DNA of 64,000 nt from Diatrype stigma (lineage: Eukaryota; Ascomycota; Sordariomycetes; Xylariales; Diatrypaceae). The notes below the pieces were generated by a model. The model was not told the DNA's origin, did not search any database, and was given only the letters and a program-made list of their open reading frames with translations. Location of the stretch: positions 340,482 to 404,481 of the forward strand of contig JAKJXP020000041.1 of the NCBI GenBank assembly GCA_022225965.2, in the 5' to 3' direction. Every line of letters starts with the position of its first letter. The stretch's first letter is position 1. Made by a program: the position numbers and the translations under genes. Shown here piece by piece: positions 23,988 through 33,780 of this stretch.

Positions 23988-26363
23988 TTATTCCAATACG
24001 ACGCACCCTGGCGATGTATGTCGCAGCGGAAACCTGCGAATGGGATGTTCGAGCAGGACATCATCAAGTATGTTCCATGATCGGTCCATGTAGACTATCG
24101 GAGTATGGAGATCTGCAACGTCCGAAGGGAAATCTCTTATGCTGATAAGACCGACGCGCTCGTATGTTTCGGCAGAAGATGTCGCTAATTTGCCGGCGGG
24201 TTTCAATATAAGTATGCATAGTGTGGGCAATGAATTCGGTGGGCGGAAGGTGTCACCTAAGAGCCATCAGCGCAACTCCAACACGGCCGAGGTCCCACCT
24301 GCTCGGGCCTAGAGCATTGCACAACGTACGATAAAAGGTCGTCGTGGTAAGGGGATCGACAAGAACGATACCTAGCATACCATTCTCCAATTTGACGTAT
24401 TGGTCAAGTAACGGCTTTGTCGCCACGAAGAGCCCATCCCGAACCTCAAAGACAGCCAAAGTCCCACTGCATCGGGATCGGGTACCCGGAGGATGTATTC
24501 CCCATCCAGTATACCTGATAACTGTTTTTGTACGTTGCTGTTCCTCTGTGAGGTCTATTTCCCGGAAAGAAAGAGGGATGATGTCGCCCCTGAATTTCAG
24601 ATATCGGGAAGCTAGATCGAGTCTGTCTTGCTGATTGGATATCTCGTTCAGGGGTGTGAAATTATCATCAAACCCATCACCTTGAATCAGTACCGAGAAA
24701 GGTTCAACGTCAAGCTGACCAATATTGACTGCGAAGAAGTTAACGGGACCTTTCCAGCCGACCCAGGACCAACTAGGGAACTTCAACCTCCTGCTACCTG
24801 GGGTGGTGTGGCACCACAAAACACCAGCTCTGATGGATTCTTGTTTCTGTAATTGTGCACGTTGCTGATGTATTTCCATTTGATCACCTGTAGAGCTGCT
24901 TTCATAATTTCTCACGTTGAAAATCGGGATACCATGAAGATGGAAGGTGGGACTCTGTCTGTTCTTGTGTTCAGTGAGAATACCCAGAAATGCCCTCAAA
25001 GAATCGTCTTCGCGCGAAAGTTCCCTTTTACTGTATTCCTGGATCTGTGTAAATATACCGTGTTCAACTCGCAAAGCGAACACCTCCACAGGCATCATGT
25101 CTTCGAACTCCAGCTGACGTGAATAAGCCCTCAGGGTTGGTCCTCTCAAGAACCCCAGTGCCTCGGTAGCATATACCTGGCTGCATAGGTAGAGGATTTG
25201 TTGGTCGGTGAATATAAGGCGCTTCTGGGACAAGTAGCCTTCTTGGTATGTCCATCCCCTAGTTGCCCATTTGGTATTCCTCAAGGCGGAGGAAGACAAA
25301 GAGTATGTATGGAGCAAGGAGTAGTTGCCCAAAGTAACCTCATGCTGTGTTTGGCGAGCAACCTTCCCAACTCCAGGAAGTCCATAGGCTGAATTCTCAC
25401 CCCCCGCAGCTATTATTGTCAACACAGAGTTCGAATAAATCATCCCCATTTGAGTGATTAGTTGATGTTTGATGTCTTCTCGCTGGTCGATGCACTTCCT
25501 GATCTATCAGCGCTGCTATTACCATCCCGGTACATATGTGACCTGATGTATGTAATCTTTCGGCACAATACATATTATCAAATTTGTGCTGGGTATTTAC
25601 CCCCCCTCCCCGCCTTTTAGTTCACTCCCAGGAGATAAGGTATACTTACATATCGATCAACCCATAGGTACTTGTAACCAAGAGCTACGGTCACTTTGAT
25701 GCTATCCTCGATGACTGCAGGGTAATCACCATTCTTGTCGCTATCATAATAAGTCTGATGACTATCGCCCCATACATAGGACAGCGCTATATACTGGCAG
25801 TCCTTAGGTGCAATCACAACCGATCGAGTTGCGCAATCGATGACCTGTAGATTTGGAATATCTCTCCTTGTTTTGTTTAAACAAAACACTCCGTGCTCCG
25901 CAGTGCATGAAGAAAGAAGGTGGCGTATGGAGCTGTAGTCGACAATTTTCGGAGGTACTCGCTGCGGTCCAGTAATGTCATCCTCTTTGTCGGTTCGAAG
26001 AACAGATAAGAATGACCTGACATATAGTGGTACGTAGGTGGCAGGTACAGAGAATAAGACCGTGTGTGTTTCCCTTCCATGTCTTTCTGAATGATAATAT
26101 TTCTCCATGAAATGGTTAAGATCACGAGCCATGACGGTGCAACTGATCCCATCAAGACAGGCTGGTTTTATGGAAGACAATGTTTGGCAGCATTTGCAAG
26201 CCGAATTCTTCAATTCTTCGTGTGATTCAGTCAGCGTCATCATGTCTTTTTTAATGGTTGTTCCACGAATATCGAGCTCTGCGAAGTTTGGGGCCAAAGC
26301 AGACCAGTCAACCCTCTTGCATCTATCACACAACTTGGGGCTTGGAGTGCTATCAACTTCCAT
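23988..26363 (-). CDS. Heterokaryon-incompatibility (HET) domain protein
   Basis: Three exons on the minus strand: 26363-25650, 25494-24330, 24256-23988, giving 715 residues. HET domains act in fungal non-self recognition and can trigger cell death. The N-terminus has two CxxC pairs (LCDRC, CKCC). The HET core follows: QYIALSYVWGD, an acidic loop, then LGYKYLWVDRYCIDQ spanning intron 1 (25495-25649), and IYSNSVLTIIAAGGENSAYG, with the downstream WATRGWTYQEGYLSQKRLIF block. SWVGWKGPVNFF marks the C-terminal region. Without intron 2 (24257-24329, donor GTACGT, branch CTGAT, acceptor CTTAG) the frame stops after MALR. Splicing it restores a typical HET tail (LCILILKPAGKLA, ETYERVGLI), so I favour three exons. 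No second effector domain is visible. Confidence 0.88.
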
Positions 26364-26783
26364 TTCTTATGACGGTGGATTCCTGCCAGGGGTGGCACGA
26401 TGCTGCAATTGTGAGGATATTCGTAGGAGCTGAACCGCAGACTTGGCCTTCGGAGTCAGATTGGTGCTATGATATAACCCAGGCAATTCCTGGGTAGCTT
26501 AAGAAGGGGTCGGAGATGGTTACAGACGGACTCCAGAAGGAGTAGAAAGGTAATGGAAGGATGACAACAAGAGCGGGGTAGGCGTATGGAACAGTATCCA
26601 AGTTCAACGGGCGACTGCCATTCATAGTTCGGCTATGAATGAATGGCATCACATTTATCCGATCGATGTTACCACGGCTCAGGAATATCCGACATGTCAC
26701 CAGCAACCAATATTGAAGATAGGCATTTACGCCACTTTCATACTGCACAGAAACTGGTGGAATAAATCCTCATTCTGCCTATC
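26364..26783. other. Spacer between kinase-like and HET genes
   Basis: About 420 bp between two minus-strand genes; it should contain the HET gene promoter. No coding frame of note. Confidence 0.5.
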
Positions 26784-28688
26784 TCAGCTGCGTCGATGCT
26801 GTGCTTGTGGACCTGTACGTGGCCGTAGCCTTTGTAACCAGTGCCCCCTCTCTGTGTCTTCCTTCCCCGCTTGTTCCCCCTTTAACGGCTGAAACCACAC
26901 ATGGCTTAGCAGCGAAGTAGCTTGAATGCGCTCATTTGGATCATACTTCCATGCCCGGCTCACAAGATCAGCAAGAGGGATGATCTCTTCGTCGGGTATG
27001 CGCCAGGTGTATTCTACCCAATTCGGCTTCTCTGGATCGTATCCGGGCTCGTATGGCGTTGGGCTCCGGTGATACCCTTTCCACTCCTTAGCAAGCTCTC
27101 TCTCAAAAGAGCTGCCAAAACGAAGAACTCTCTCGCTGAACCCGCTAGTGCAGTATGGTTGGGTTTCTCTATCCGGCCACTTTGGTCTTTCAGTCCCGGG
27201 GAGCGCACCGTAGTCTCCATATTCACTATTCGGGGGTGATGATTCGGTATTAGATCTACAGTGACTGAAACGAAGTTGTGGTCGTATGTCATAATCATAC
27301 TCTTCGTTTGACATGGACCACCGGTCTTTGGAGTTGATGGAATTCGCAGCCCCTTGTTGCGCATCCTCCTTTAACGATGTCGTAAGCTCGTCCTCTTGGG
27401 TAACTTGTGCCCTCCCGGATGGATGTAGATGTTTATCGATGTCGTTCATTAGACTGTTTGTGCTATGAGAATTATCCTCGCTCTTTGTATGCCCTCTCTT
27501 ATGTGCGGTTTGACATATGGCCCAGCTTGTCCTGTAGGGTTCTGGGAGAGGTCCTAGAAAATACTCCATATTCCAGACGGCGAACTCCAAGGGGTTCCAC
27601 TTGTCCGACTTAAATGGATGGGCACCTGTCCGTATCGTCCATGTTGTACAGGCAAGTGCCCATACATCACTGGCATATCCGGGTGTGCCCAGGAAGAGAA
27701 TTTCTGGGGAGGCGAAGTGTGAAGGAGTTCGCAATTCCTCAGGGGGGTCCGACGCGAGGAACCATTCTTCAAAGCCTACGACGCCGATATCGTCGCTAAT
27801 ATAATCGTGCCAATGAACTCCTTGGAAGAAAGCCTGAGTCACCGTATACTCAGGCCACTCGGATCCTAGGGAGCTACCATAGTAATGGCTTCTGTATGTA
27901 CGCTCCGGTTCGCCGAGAATGTTCATCATGTCCTTCTCTGCAATGGCATCGACGTCTTTCAATTTTACATATATGTTTTCGGGCCTGAAGTCTAATCGTG
28001 AAGAATCATCAATGTTTGGTCTCACTTGCTCAACGGGAAAGGCTGCCTTACCACCGTGACAGATTCCATTCTGATGCATGAAAGACATCGCTTCGACAGC
28101 TTGATAGCAAATTCTCAGCAGCCTGCTGCTAAGATCGGGTGCATCCTCCAATATCTTTCTTATCCGGGTGATAGGAGGTCCGAGAAATGGGAACACGAGG
28201 CATAGATGTTTGTTCTGCCCATGTCCGCGGATCATAAAATCGTCAGTCGGTAGGACAAGGTGCGCTGCTTGTACATAGGCATTTGGGGTTCCTCGAAGTC
28301 TTTGTCTCAAGGCAACGTAAGGGTTACTGGCCGATGCATCTGCAGTGTGAACTCGAAGAGCCCTCCAAGCATTGCCTTGCACGTCGCGGCACAGCCATAC
28401 AGACGATGACTTTCCGCTACCTAATTTATGCACCACCTTGTAGCGACTTCTAAACAGTTCGCCTATATGGATACCCAAATACCCACCAGAGCCAAAGCCT
28501 ATCGTATATAAATCTTCAGTTGGCTCACCAGCCCCCAAAGAGTATTTTGACAGGACGCGGCATGTTTGATTCCATGCATCATAGGCTTTAGTACCTGGAG
28601 TCAGTTGCGCCTCTTCTTGAGAATATGATGCATCGGAAGGACCAGGCGACGGGGTCTCCATATCTTGTAAATTTAATGGCGCCGCCAA
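26784..28688 (-). CDS. SRPK-like protein kinase-fold protein, probable pseudokinase
   Basis: The frame is open across 634 codons, but a 60-nt intron (27992-28051, donor GTAAGG, acceptor TTAG) lies inside it, divisible by three and stop-free. Removing it gives 614 residues and joins CHG to DFRPEN, a proper catalytic loop (HGDFRPENI, residues 211-219). The fold follows fungal SRPK-like kinases: YLGIHIGELFRSRYKVVHKL, glycine loop LGSGKSSSVWL (89-99), then ASPEILFLGTPGYASDVWAL in the activation/APE region. Two catalytic residues are replaced: the beta-3 Lys is Arg (RALRV, R112) and the DFG Asp is Gly (VVGFEEWF). Activity is therefore doubtful and a scaffold or sensor role is likely. A Ser/Asn/Glu-rich insert separates the C-lobe halves. 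It lies 420 bp upstream of the HET gene on the same strand. Confidence 0.82.
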   Translation of the reverse strand: MAAPLNLQDMETPSPGPSDASYSQEEAQLTPGTKAYDAWNQTCRVLSKYSLGAGEPTEDLYTIGFGSGGYLGIHIGELFRSRYKVVHKLGSGKSSSVWLCRDVQGNAWRALRVHTADASASNPYVALRQRLRGTPNAYVQAAHLVLPTDDFMIRGHGQNKHLCLVFPFLGPPITRIRKILEDAPDLSSRLLRICYQAVEAMSFMHQNGICHGGKAAFPVEQVRPNIDDSSRLDFRPENIYVKLKDVDAIAEKDMMNILGEPERTYRSHYYGSSLGSEWPEYTVTQAFFQGVHWHDYISDDIGVVGFEEWFLASDPPEELRTPSHFASPEILFLGTPGYASDVWALACTTWTIRTGAHPFKSDKWNPLEFAVWNMEYFLGPLPEPYRTSWAICQTAHKRGHTKSEDNSHSTNSLMNDIDKHLHPSGRAQVTQEDELTTSLKEDAQQGAANSINSKDRWSMSNEEYDYDIRPQLRFSHCRSNTESSPPNSEYGDYGALPGTERPKWPDRETQPYCTSGFSERVLRFGSSFERELAKEWKGYHRSPTPYEPGYDPEKPNWVEYTWRIPDEEIIPLADLVSRAWKYDPNERIQATSLLSHVWFQPLKGEQAGKEDTERGHWLQRLRPRTGPQAQHRRS

Positions 28689-29447
28689 TTTTGCCTAAAA
28701 TAAATGATTGATGACAATATCATCACAGTACCTGTCGATGTTACAAGTTCTGATATTGGGTTTTTCTTATTTGATGTCCGTTGTAGGATTTAACTTTGTC
28801 TTTCCGAAACGATAGGATTGAGTACATTTCGCCGGAAGCATAAACCTGTAAACAAAGGGAAAGAAGAAATTGGTGGGCATGTATGGTACAAAAACCCAAG
28901 ACAAGAAACAAACCATCATAGAAGGCCTTTAAAGATCTATATTTGGGATTCATAACGCTTTTCAAAATGGCCATCAAACATTGGCGATGGAGTAGTGGGC
29001 AATAATACCTATTGGGCGGACTGGCTTGAATGTAGATTCTTCTATTGGAGTCCAATAGCCCCTACGTACTAGGACTAACATTTCCTAACCTGAACTACCA
29101 AAGATTATTCGTACGAAGATCACGCATGCGTACGAAGCCCGCTTTGTAGCTTGGTGGAGTTCGCATTTCATTGTTATCAAGCTCTTACTAGAACATTAAA
29201 GGAGTAGTTGAATAACAATATGCACATCAAGAACAATGCTATTATTGTGACATCCAAAAAGGTTCTTATTTATTTCATCTTATCAGTTTTACTCTGGGTT
29301 GTACTACCAAACTGATGAAGCGAAATGTATAAAGCCTACATACTCTGCTGTTCTCTTCGCAGCGGCTTTCTTTGCTCGTAGAATACGACTTTCAACCTAA
29401 GGACAGGCTAACTATCAGAAACACCCGGATTAAACAACACCGACAGA
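28689..29447. other. Intergenic, divergent promoters
   Basis: About 760 bp between the minus-strand kinase-like gene and the plus-strand orphan gene. AT-rich, no coding frame of note; likely carries both promoters. Confidence 0.5.
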
Positions 29448-30614
29448 ATGGGATACCGATACAACAACCAACGCACCCACCAAAATGCCAGAGAAAGGCT
29501 CCCTTCAGCGGTTAGGAGGTCAAGCACCCTAGATATGCATAGAGATAAGATCAGGAGGCAATGGAGCCGAGTCTGGCATCCTGGTAGGCCCTTTGGGTTT
29601 GGCAGGAAACTGCAGGACCCTGTGAGTGGACCGACTGGAACACGCAGAAACCCTCGAATCATCTGGCAATGTCAACCAAAGAGGTACGATTGGCATCAAA
29701 AGCTTCACCTGACTGAGGAGCAGAAATACAGATATGTACGCCGCCACGAAGAGATCGCGAGGCAGGAATGTCTGAGGTGGGGTTGGCGCTATGTGTTTAT
29801 CAGAAAAGAACTGCATTCGACCAACAAAGAAGGAAACTTAACGGACCCCCATATCACCGTGTACCTGTCCATGACTCCCCACAACATCCAAATAGAGGGA
29901 CATTGGTTCTGCTATGAAAGCCGCCGGATGCCAGGATACCCAATTGCAATCATGCGTGACGGTGACGTGGCTCTGCCTAAGAGAGTTCCATCTCGAGAAC
30001 TATATCCAATAGGTCATGGCTCGCGTAACGAATATCTTCCAGACGAGTGGGGGTCGAGCCATCGGCCCCCAACAGCGGCAAGATTTGCACCGGCTTTCAA
30101 ACAGCCTGTTCCACAGATGGAATTTACATGTCCGGTTTCAACGCCAGCAGTGGCGTCAAAGTCTAGCTTAGTTCCATCTTCCATATTACAGAAAGAGAAG
30201 ACAGCGGCCATTCAGACTGGTAAGAATATGGATTCAAGTCCTCGGATCGGGGAAGTGACCACCAAAAGGAAGCGTGTCCCTGACGAATCCGACTACCCTG
30301 GACCTGAAGATGTCTTGGATACGGAAGCTACCGAAACAACGGCTTCCATTCTTGACAACGCTAGACCACAGGGCCAAACAAAGGTAAGCGTGAGTAAGGC
30401 GATACCAGACCTCAACACAGACTCGCACCGTGCCAAAGATTCTCTTGATGATATCTCAGCTCCATCACTATGTACGCCTTCAGCGGCAGCGATCCCAACT
30501 GAACCCAAGTCCCAGTGTGGTCGTCTGACGTCAAACGAAATAACCACGGAGAGGAGAATACTCACACCTACTAGGCCAAAGGTAAGTGCCCCAAAGGGTT
30601 GCGACAAGGGTTAA
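29448..30614 (+). CDS. Orphan basic protein, function unknown
   Basis: A 388-codon frame I do not recognise. The N-terminal half is Arg/Tyr/Trp rich with an ordered core (LTEEQKYRYVRRHEEIARQE, DPHITVYLSMTPHNIQIEGH). The C-terminal half is Ser/Thr/Pro-rich and likely disordered, with a basic KRKR patch that could be nuclear targeting. Codon use is less GC3-biased than in the flanking housekeeping genes, like the HET and kinase-like neighbours. A GTAAGT donor at about 30582 with an acceptor near 30620 would only swap the last few residues for a two-residue tail. Its end lies about 40 bp from the left end of the Helitron-like element. A secreted or enzymatic function is not supported. Confidence 0.6.
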   Translation: MGYRYNNQRTHQNARERLPSAVRRSSTLDMHRDKIRRQWSRVWHPGRPFGFGRKLQDPVSGPTGTRRNPRIIWQCQPKRYDWHQKLHLTEEQKYRYVRRHEEIARQECLRWGWRYVFIRKELHSTNKEGNLTDPHITVYLSMTPHNIQIEGHWFCYESRRMPGYPIAIMRDGDVALPKRVPSRELYPIGHGSRNEYLPDEWGSSHRPPTAARFAPAFKQPVPQMEFTCPVSTPAVASKSSLVPSSILQKEKTAAIQTGKNMDSSPRIGEVTTKRKRVPDESDYPGPEDVLDTEATETTASILDNARPQGQTKVSVSKAIPDLNTDSHRAKDSLDDISAPSLCTPSAAAIPTEPKSQCGRLTSNEITTERRILTPTRPKVSAPKGCDKG

Positions 30615-30830
30615 TTCGTAGCAAATGTAGAGGACATTGGTAAGATAGGTGGTCAGGGTATCAAGCAACGCAACCTGTACAACGTGATGTCCACCATTTA
30701 GTGTCCACCACCCTTTGCAATCCATCCATTCGGGATTTTTCGAAATTGCGCAACCTGCAACGCAATTTACGATAACTTCCCCTGGTTGCGCAACTGGTGG
30801 CAGGTTGCAGTGGCTGGTAATTATGGCTAA

Positions 30831-30962
30831 TCCTAACCGGAGGTTATTCTGTAAAGGTGGTGTAATACGGAAATTATGTCCAGAAATTCAGGCTTGTCCT
30901 AACCGGAGGTTATTCTATAAAGGTGGTGTGATACGGAAATTATGTCCAGAAATTCAGGCTTG
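30831..30962. repeat. 66-bp tandem duplication at the left end of the element
   Basis: Units 30831-30896 and 30897-30962 differ at two positions, both transitions. Each unit begins TCCTAACCGGAGGTTATTC. The same sequence occurs once, inverted and RIP-mutated, at the right end (to 40914). Both left copies remain GC-normal. Confidence 0.93.
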
Positions 30963-31008
30963 GGAAATACCTCGAGCGTTTTCGCCTGCGATTGGTCGGA
31001 TCCGCTGC
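30897..31008. repeat. Left inner inverted repeat
   Basis: About 110 bp matching the reverse complement of the right copy at about 40801-40914. Over the best 91 bp there are about 14 differences, of which about 12 read C or G on the left and T or A on the right, the direction RIP produces. Confidence 0.85.
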
Positions 31009-31307
31009 GTTCGCTCTGGCGATTGGTCGAACCAGTTAGCTCCGTTTTACCAGCCAATTAATTTCCATCCTTTATAAATATTATATATAAATAATAACAA
31101 AACCCATTTATTTTATATATACGGTTAATAATATTATTATATTTCCGGATTTCATTTAAGTTTATTCCAGTTTGCCCGTAATTTATTTCGATTTGCTTTA
31201 ATTTGTTTATAATTTTTCCGTAATTTGCTTTAATTTGCCCGCATATTTTATTATATTACTAAATTATTTCAGTTTTTTTTAAAAATCTTTTTATTTTTTT
31301 TTATAAT

Positions 31308-31600
31308 CCATTCGCGATATATTACGATTTTTTCATTTTCATTCGCAATTTATCCGCAATATATTACGACTTTTTTATTTTTATCCGTAATTCATTCGTA
31401 ATGCATTATAATTTTTTTATTTTTATCCGTAATTTATCCGTAATGCATTACGACCTTTTTATTTTTATTCGTAATTTATTCGTAATGCATTACGATTTTT
31501 TTATTTTTATCCGTAATTTATTCGTAATATATTACGGCCTTTTCGAATTTTATATGCAACCCATTCGTAATGCGTTACGGCTTTTTCGAGTTTTACGTAC
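31308..31600 (+). repeat. 42-bp minisatellite
   Basis: About six to seven tandem copies with a 42-bp period (core CGTAATGCATTACGA then a T-rich stretch ending TTTTTATCCGTAATTTAT). Because 42 is divisible by three, the plus strand reads 14-residue repeats (MHYDFFIFIRNLFV) for about 70 codons. No evidence of translation. Confidence 0.8.
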
Positions 31601-32020
31601 GACTTATGCATAATTTTTTTAAGTTTTATACGTAACCTTTTCGTTATAATATAGCGTATTATAGGTTTTTCGAAATTTATTCGCGACCTATATGTAATTT
31701 TTTCGAATTTTATTAATATAAATCATTTTACGAATTTCAAGATTTGCTATATTTATTAATAATTTTAATTATTAAATTAATTTATTTATAAGCAATATTT
31801 GCATATTTTTATTTAAAAATGCCTTTTTTGTTATAATTACATTTTACAAAACGTATATATGCTTATATTTTTATTTCGAATTAATATTAATTTTATTTTA
31901 TTATATAGGCATTTTATTTTTATATCGCAATAAATAATTTCTTTCGTATTACTTTTAAATATGCGGTTTTTTAATTTCCTGGTTTTTTCCAATCTGGTCC
32001 TTTCCAATTAGTTTTTTTTT

Positions 32021-32395
32021 AGCCAGTTCCTTTTTAGCCAGCTTTTTTTTAGCCAGCTCCTTTTTAGCCAGCTCCTTTTTAGCCAGTTTTTCTCCAGCCA
32101 GTTTCTTTTTAACCAGTTCCTTTCTAGCCAGTTCCTTTTTAGCCAGCTCCTGTTTAGCCGGCTTCTTTTTAGCCAGCTCCTTTTTAGTTGGCTCCTTAAT
32201 TTTTGGCTCCTTAGCAGCCGGCTTTTTTCTAATTAATTCCTTTCCAGTTGACTTTTTAACAGCTAACTTCTTAATAAGTGGCTCCTTAATAAGTAGCTTT
32301 TTAATAAATGGCTTATTAATTTTTGGCTTATTAATCTTTAACTTTTTAATAATTGGCTTATTAATCTTTAGATTTTTAGCAGCCAGCTTTTTAAT
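32021..32395. repeat. 15-bp minisatellite, about 25 units, open on the minus strand
   Basis: Exactly 15-bp units (best form AGCCAGCTCCTTTTT) repeat with no indel from 32021 to 32395, becoming more degenerate to the right. On the minus strand the units read as Lys-rich pentapeptides (KKELA, KKPAK, KINKP types) within a 161-codon stop-free frame at 31955-32440, the longest frame in the AT-rich block. It may be a former repetitive ORF or simply a repeat without stops. Confidence 0.85.
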
Positions 32396-33780
32396 TTCAG
32401 CCTTTGGCCCATTTTTATTCGATTCTTTATTCTTTAACAATTTAATTACGTCATTTGCTTAAATTTAATCGACGTCGCATAAATTTAATCTACGAAATGC
32501 TTAATAATATGTATTATCGTAATGAATAAGTTTAAAATAATTTATTTTATACAGCTATTGCCCGTTTTAAATAACATATTATTTAACGAAATTACCGATT
32601 ACGGCGACGTTATTAAAAAAAGCCGTCGTAAATTCCGATATTATTTAATTTACGGGCCAAATTAAATTTTAATAACGATACGTTTTAATTAAATTCAAAA
32701 AACGAATCGATATTATAAATTTCTTTTTAAGTTTAATTTTATTTTATTTTTAATTATTATTTATTTTTTTTATTCTTTATTATTTTAAATTTTTTAAATT
32801 TATTAATAAAATAATTCTTTAATTTAATATTATTAAAAATACGGCTACGTTAATATATTTAGCTTATTTTTTTGCCGTTTTCATTATTTTTTAATCCGAT
32901 TATGGCATTATTTATTCTTTAGTTACGTAATAAGCCGCATAATAAACCGCATAATTATCCGCTTAATTGGGCTATTCGAATTATTCGTACTTTTGTTTTA
33001 ATTGGTTATTACGTAACGCCTAAACGTATATTAACGTTAATATTAAAACTAATGCCATAATTCTTTTAGCTGTAACATATTAATCCTAATCGTAATTTAT
33101 AGGCTTTTTTCGATTTTTCGTTTTTTTTACCTTTTAAACGAACTCGAACGCAAAAACGAAAACGATTCCGAATATATAATTATGCGTTTTTTTAAACAAT
33201 TAAACGTAAATAACGGCAATAAATTCGATTTTTAAAATATCGTAATTTCGACGAAAAGCCGGTATAATACAGAAATAACGATTAAAAGCTTACGTTATTT
33301 CTTAAAAACGCAACTATTAAAAAGCGATTTAACGAAGCCTTAAAAACGAAGCAAATATATTTTTGCCTACGTTATTAATATAAATAATTCGACGTTAAGT
33401 TATTAAATATAAATATTTGCATTATTTATTAAATAAAGAATAATAAAAAATTAATAAACGAACTTTTTTATTTTTTTATTAATAATAATTTGAATTTTAA
33501 CAATATTTTTTTTTGGCTTATTCCGTTTAAAGCAATTAAGAAGCTATTTATTGCAAGAATTTATATTGCAATTAATGTTTTTATTATTCGTTTTATTATT
33601 ACATAATTTAATTAATTAATTAATTTCTTATAAATTCGTAATTAATAATATAAATATACGGAATATATTATGCATTTTTTATGCAATATTAATAAGGTAT
33701 ATAACGAATTGCCTTTATTTTTAAAGCATTTCGATATAATTTTTCTTTGTTTTAAAAATACCGATAATATTTCAGAAATA

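Noticed and set aside
24240..24330. Frameshift or premature stop in the HET gene
   Set aside because: A 73-nt intron with good donor, branch and acceptor explains the frame change, so inactivation is not needed.
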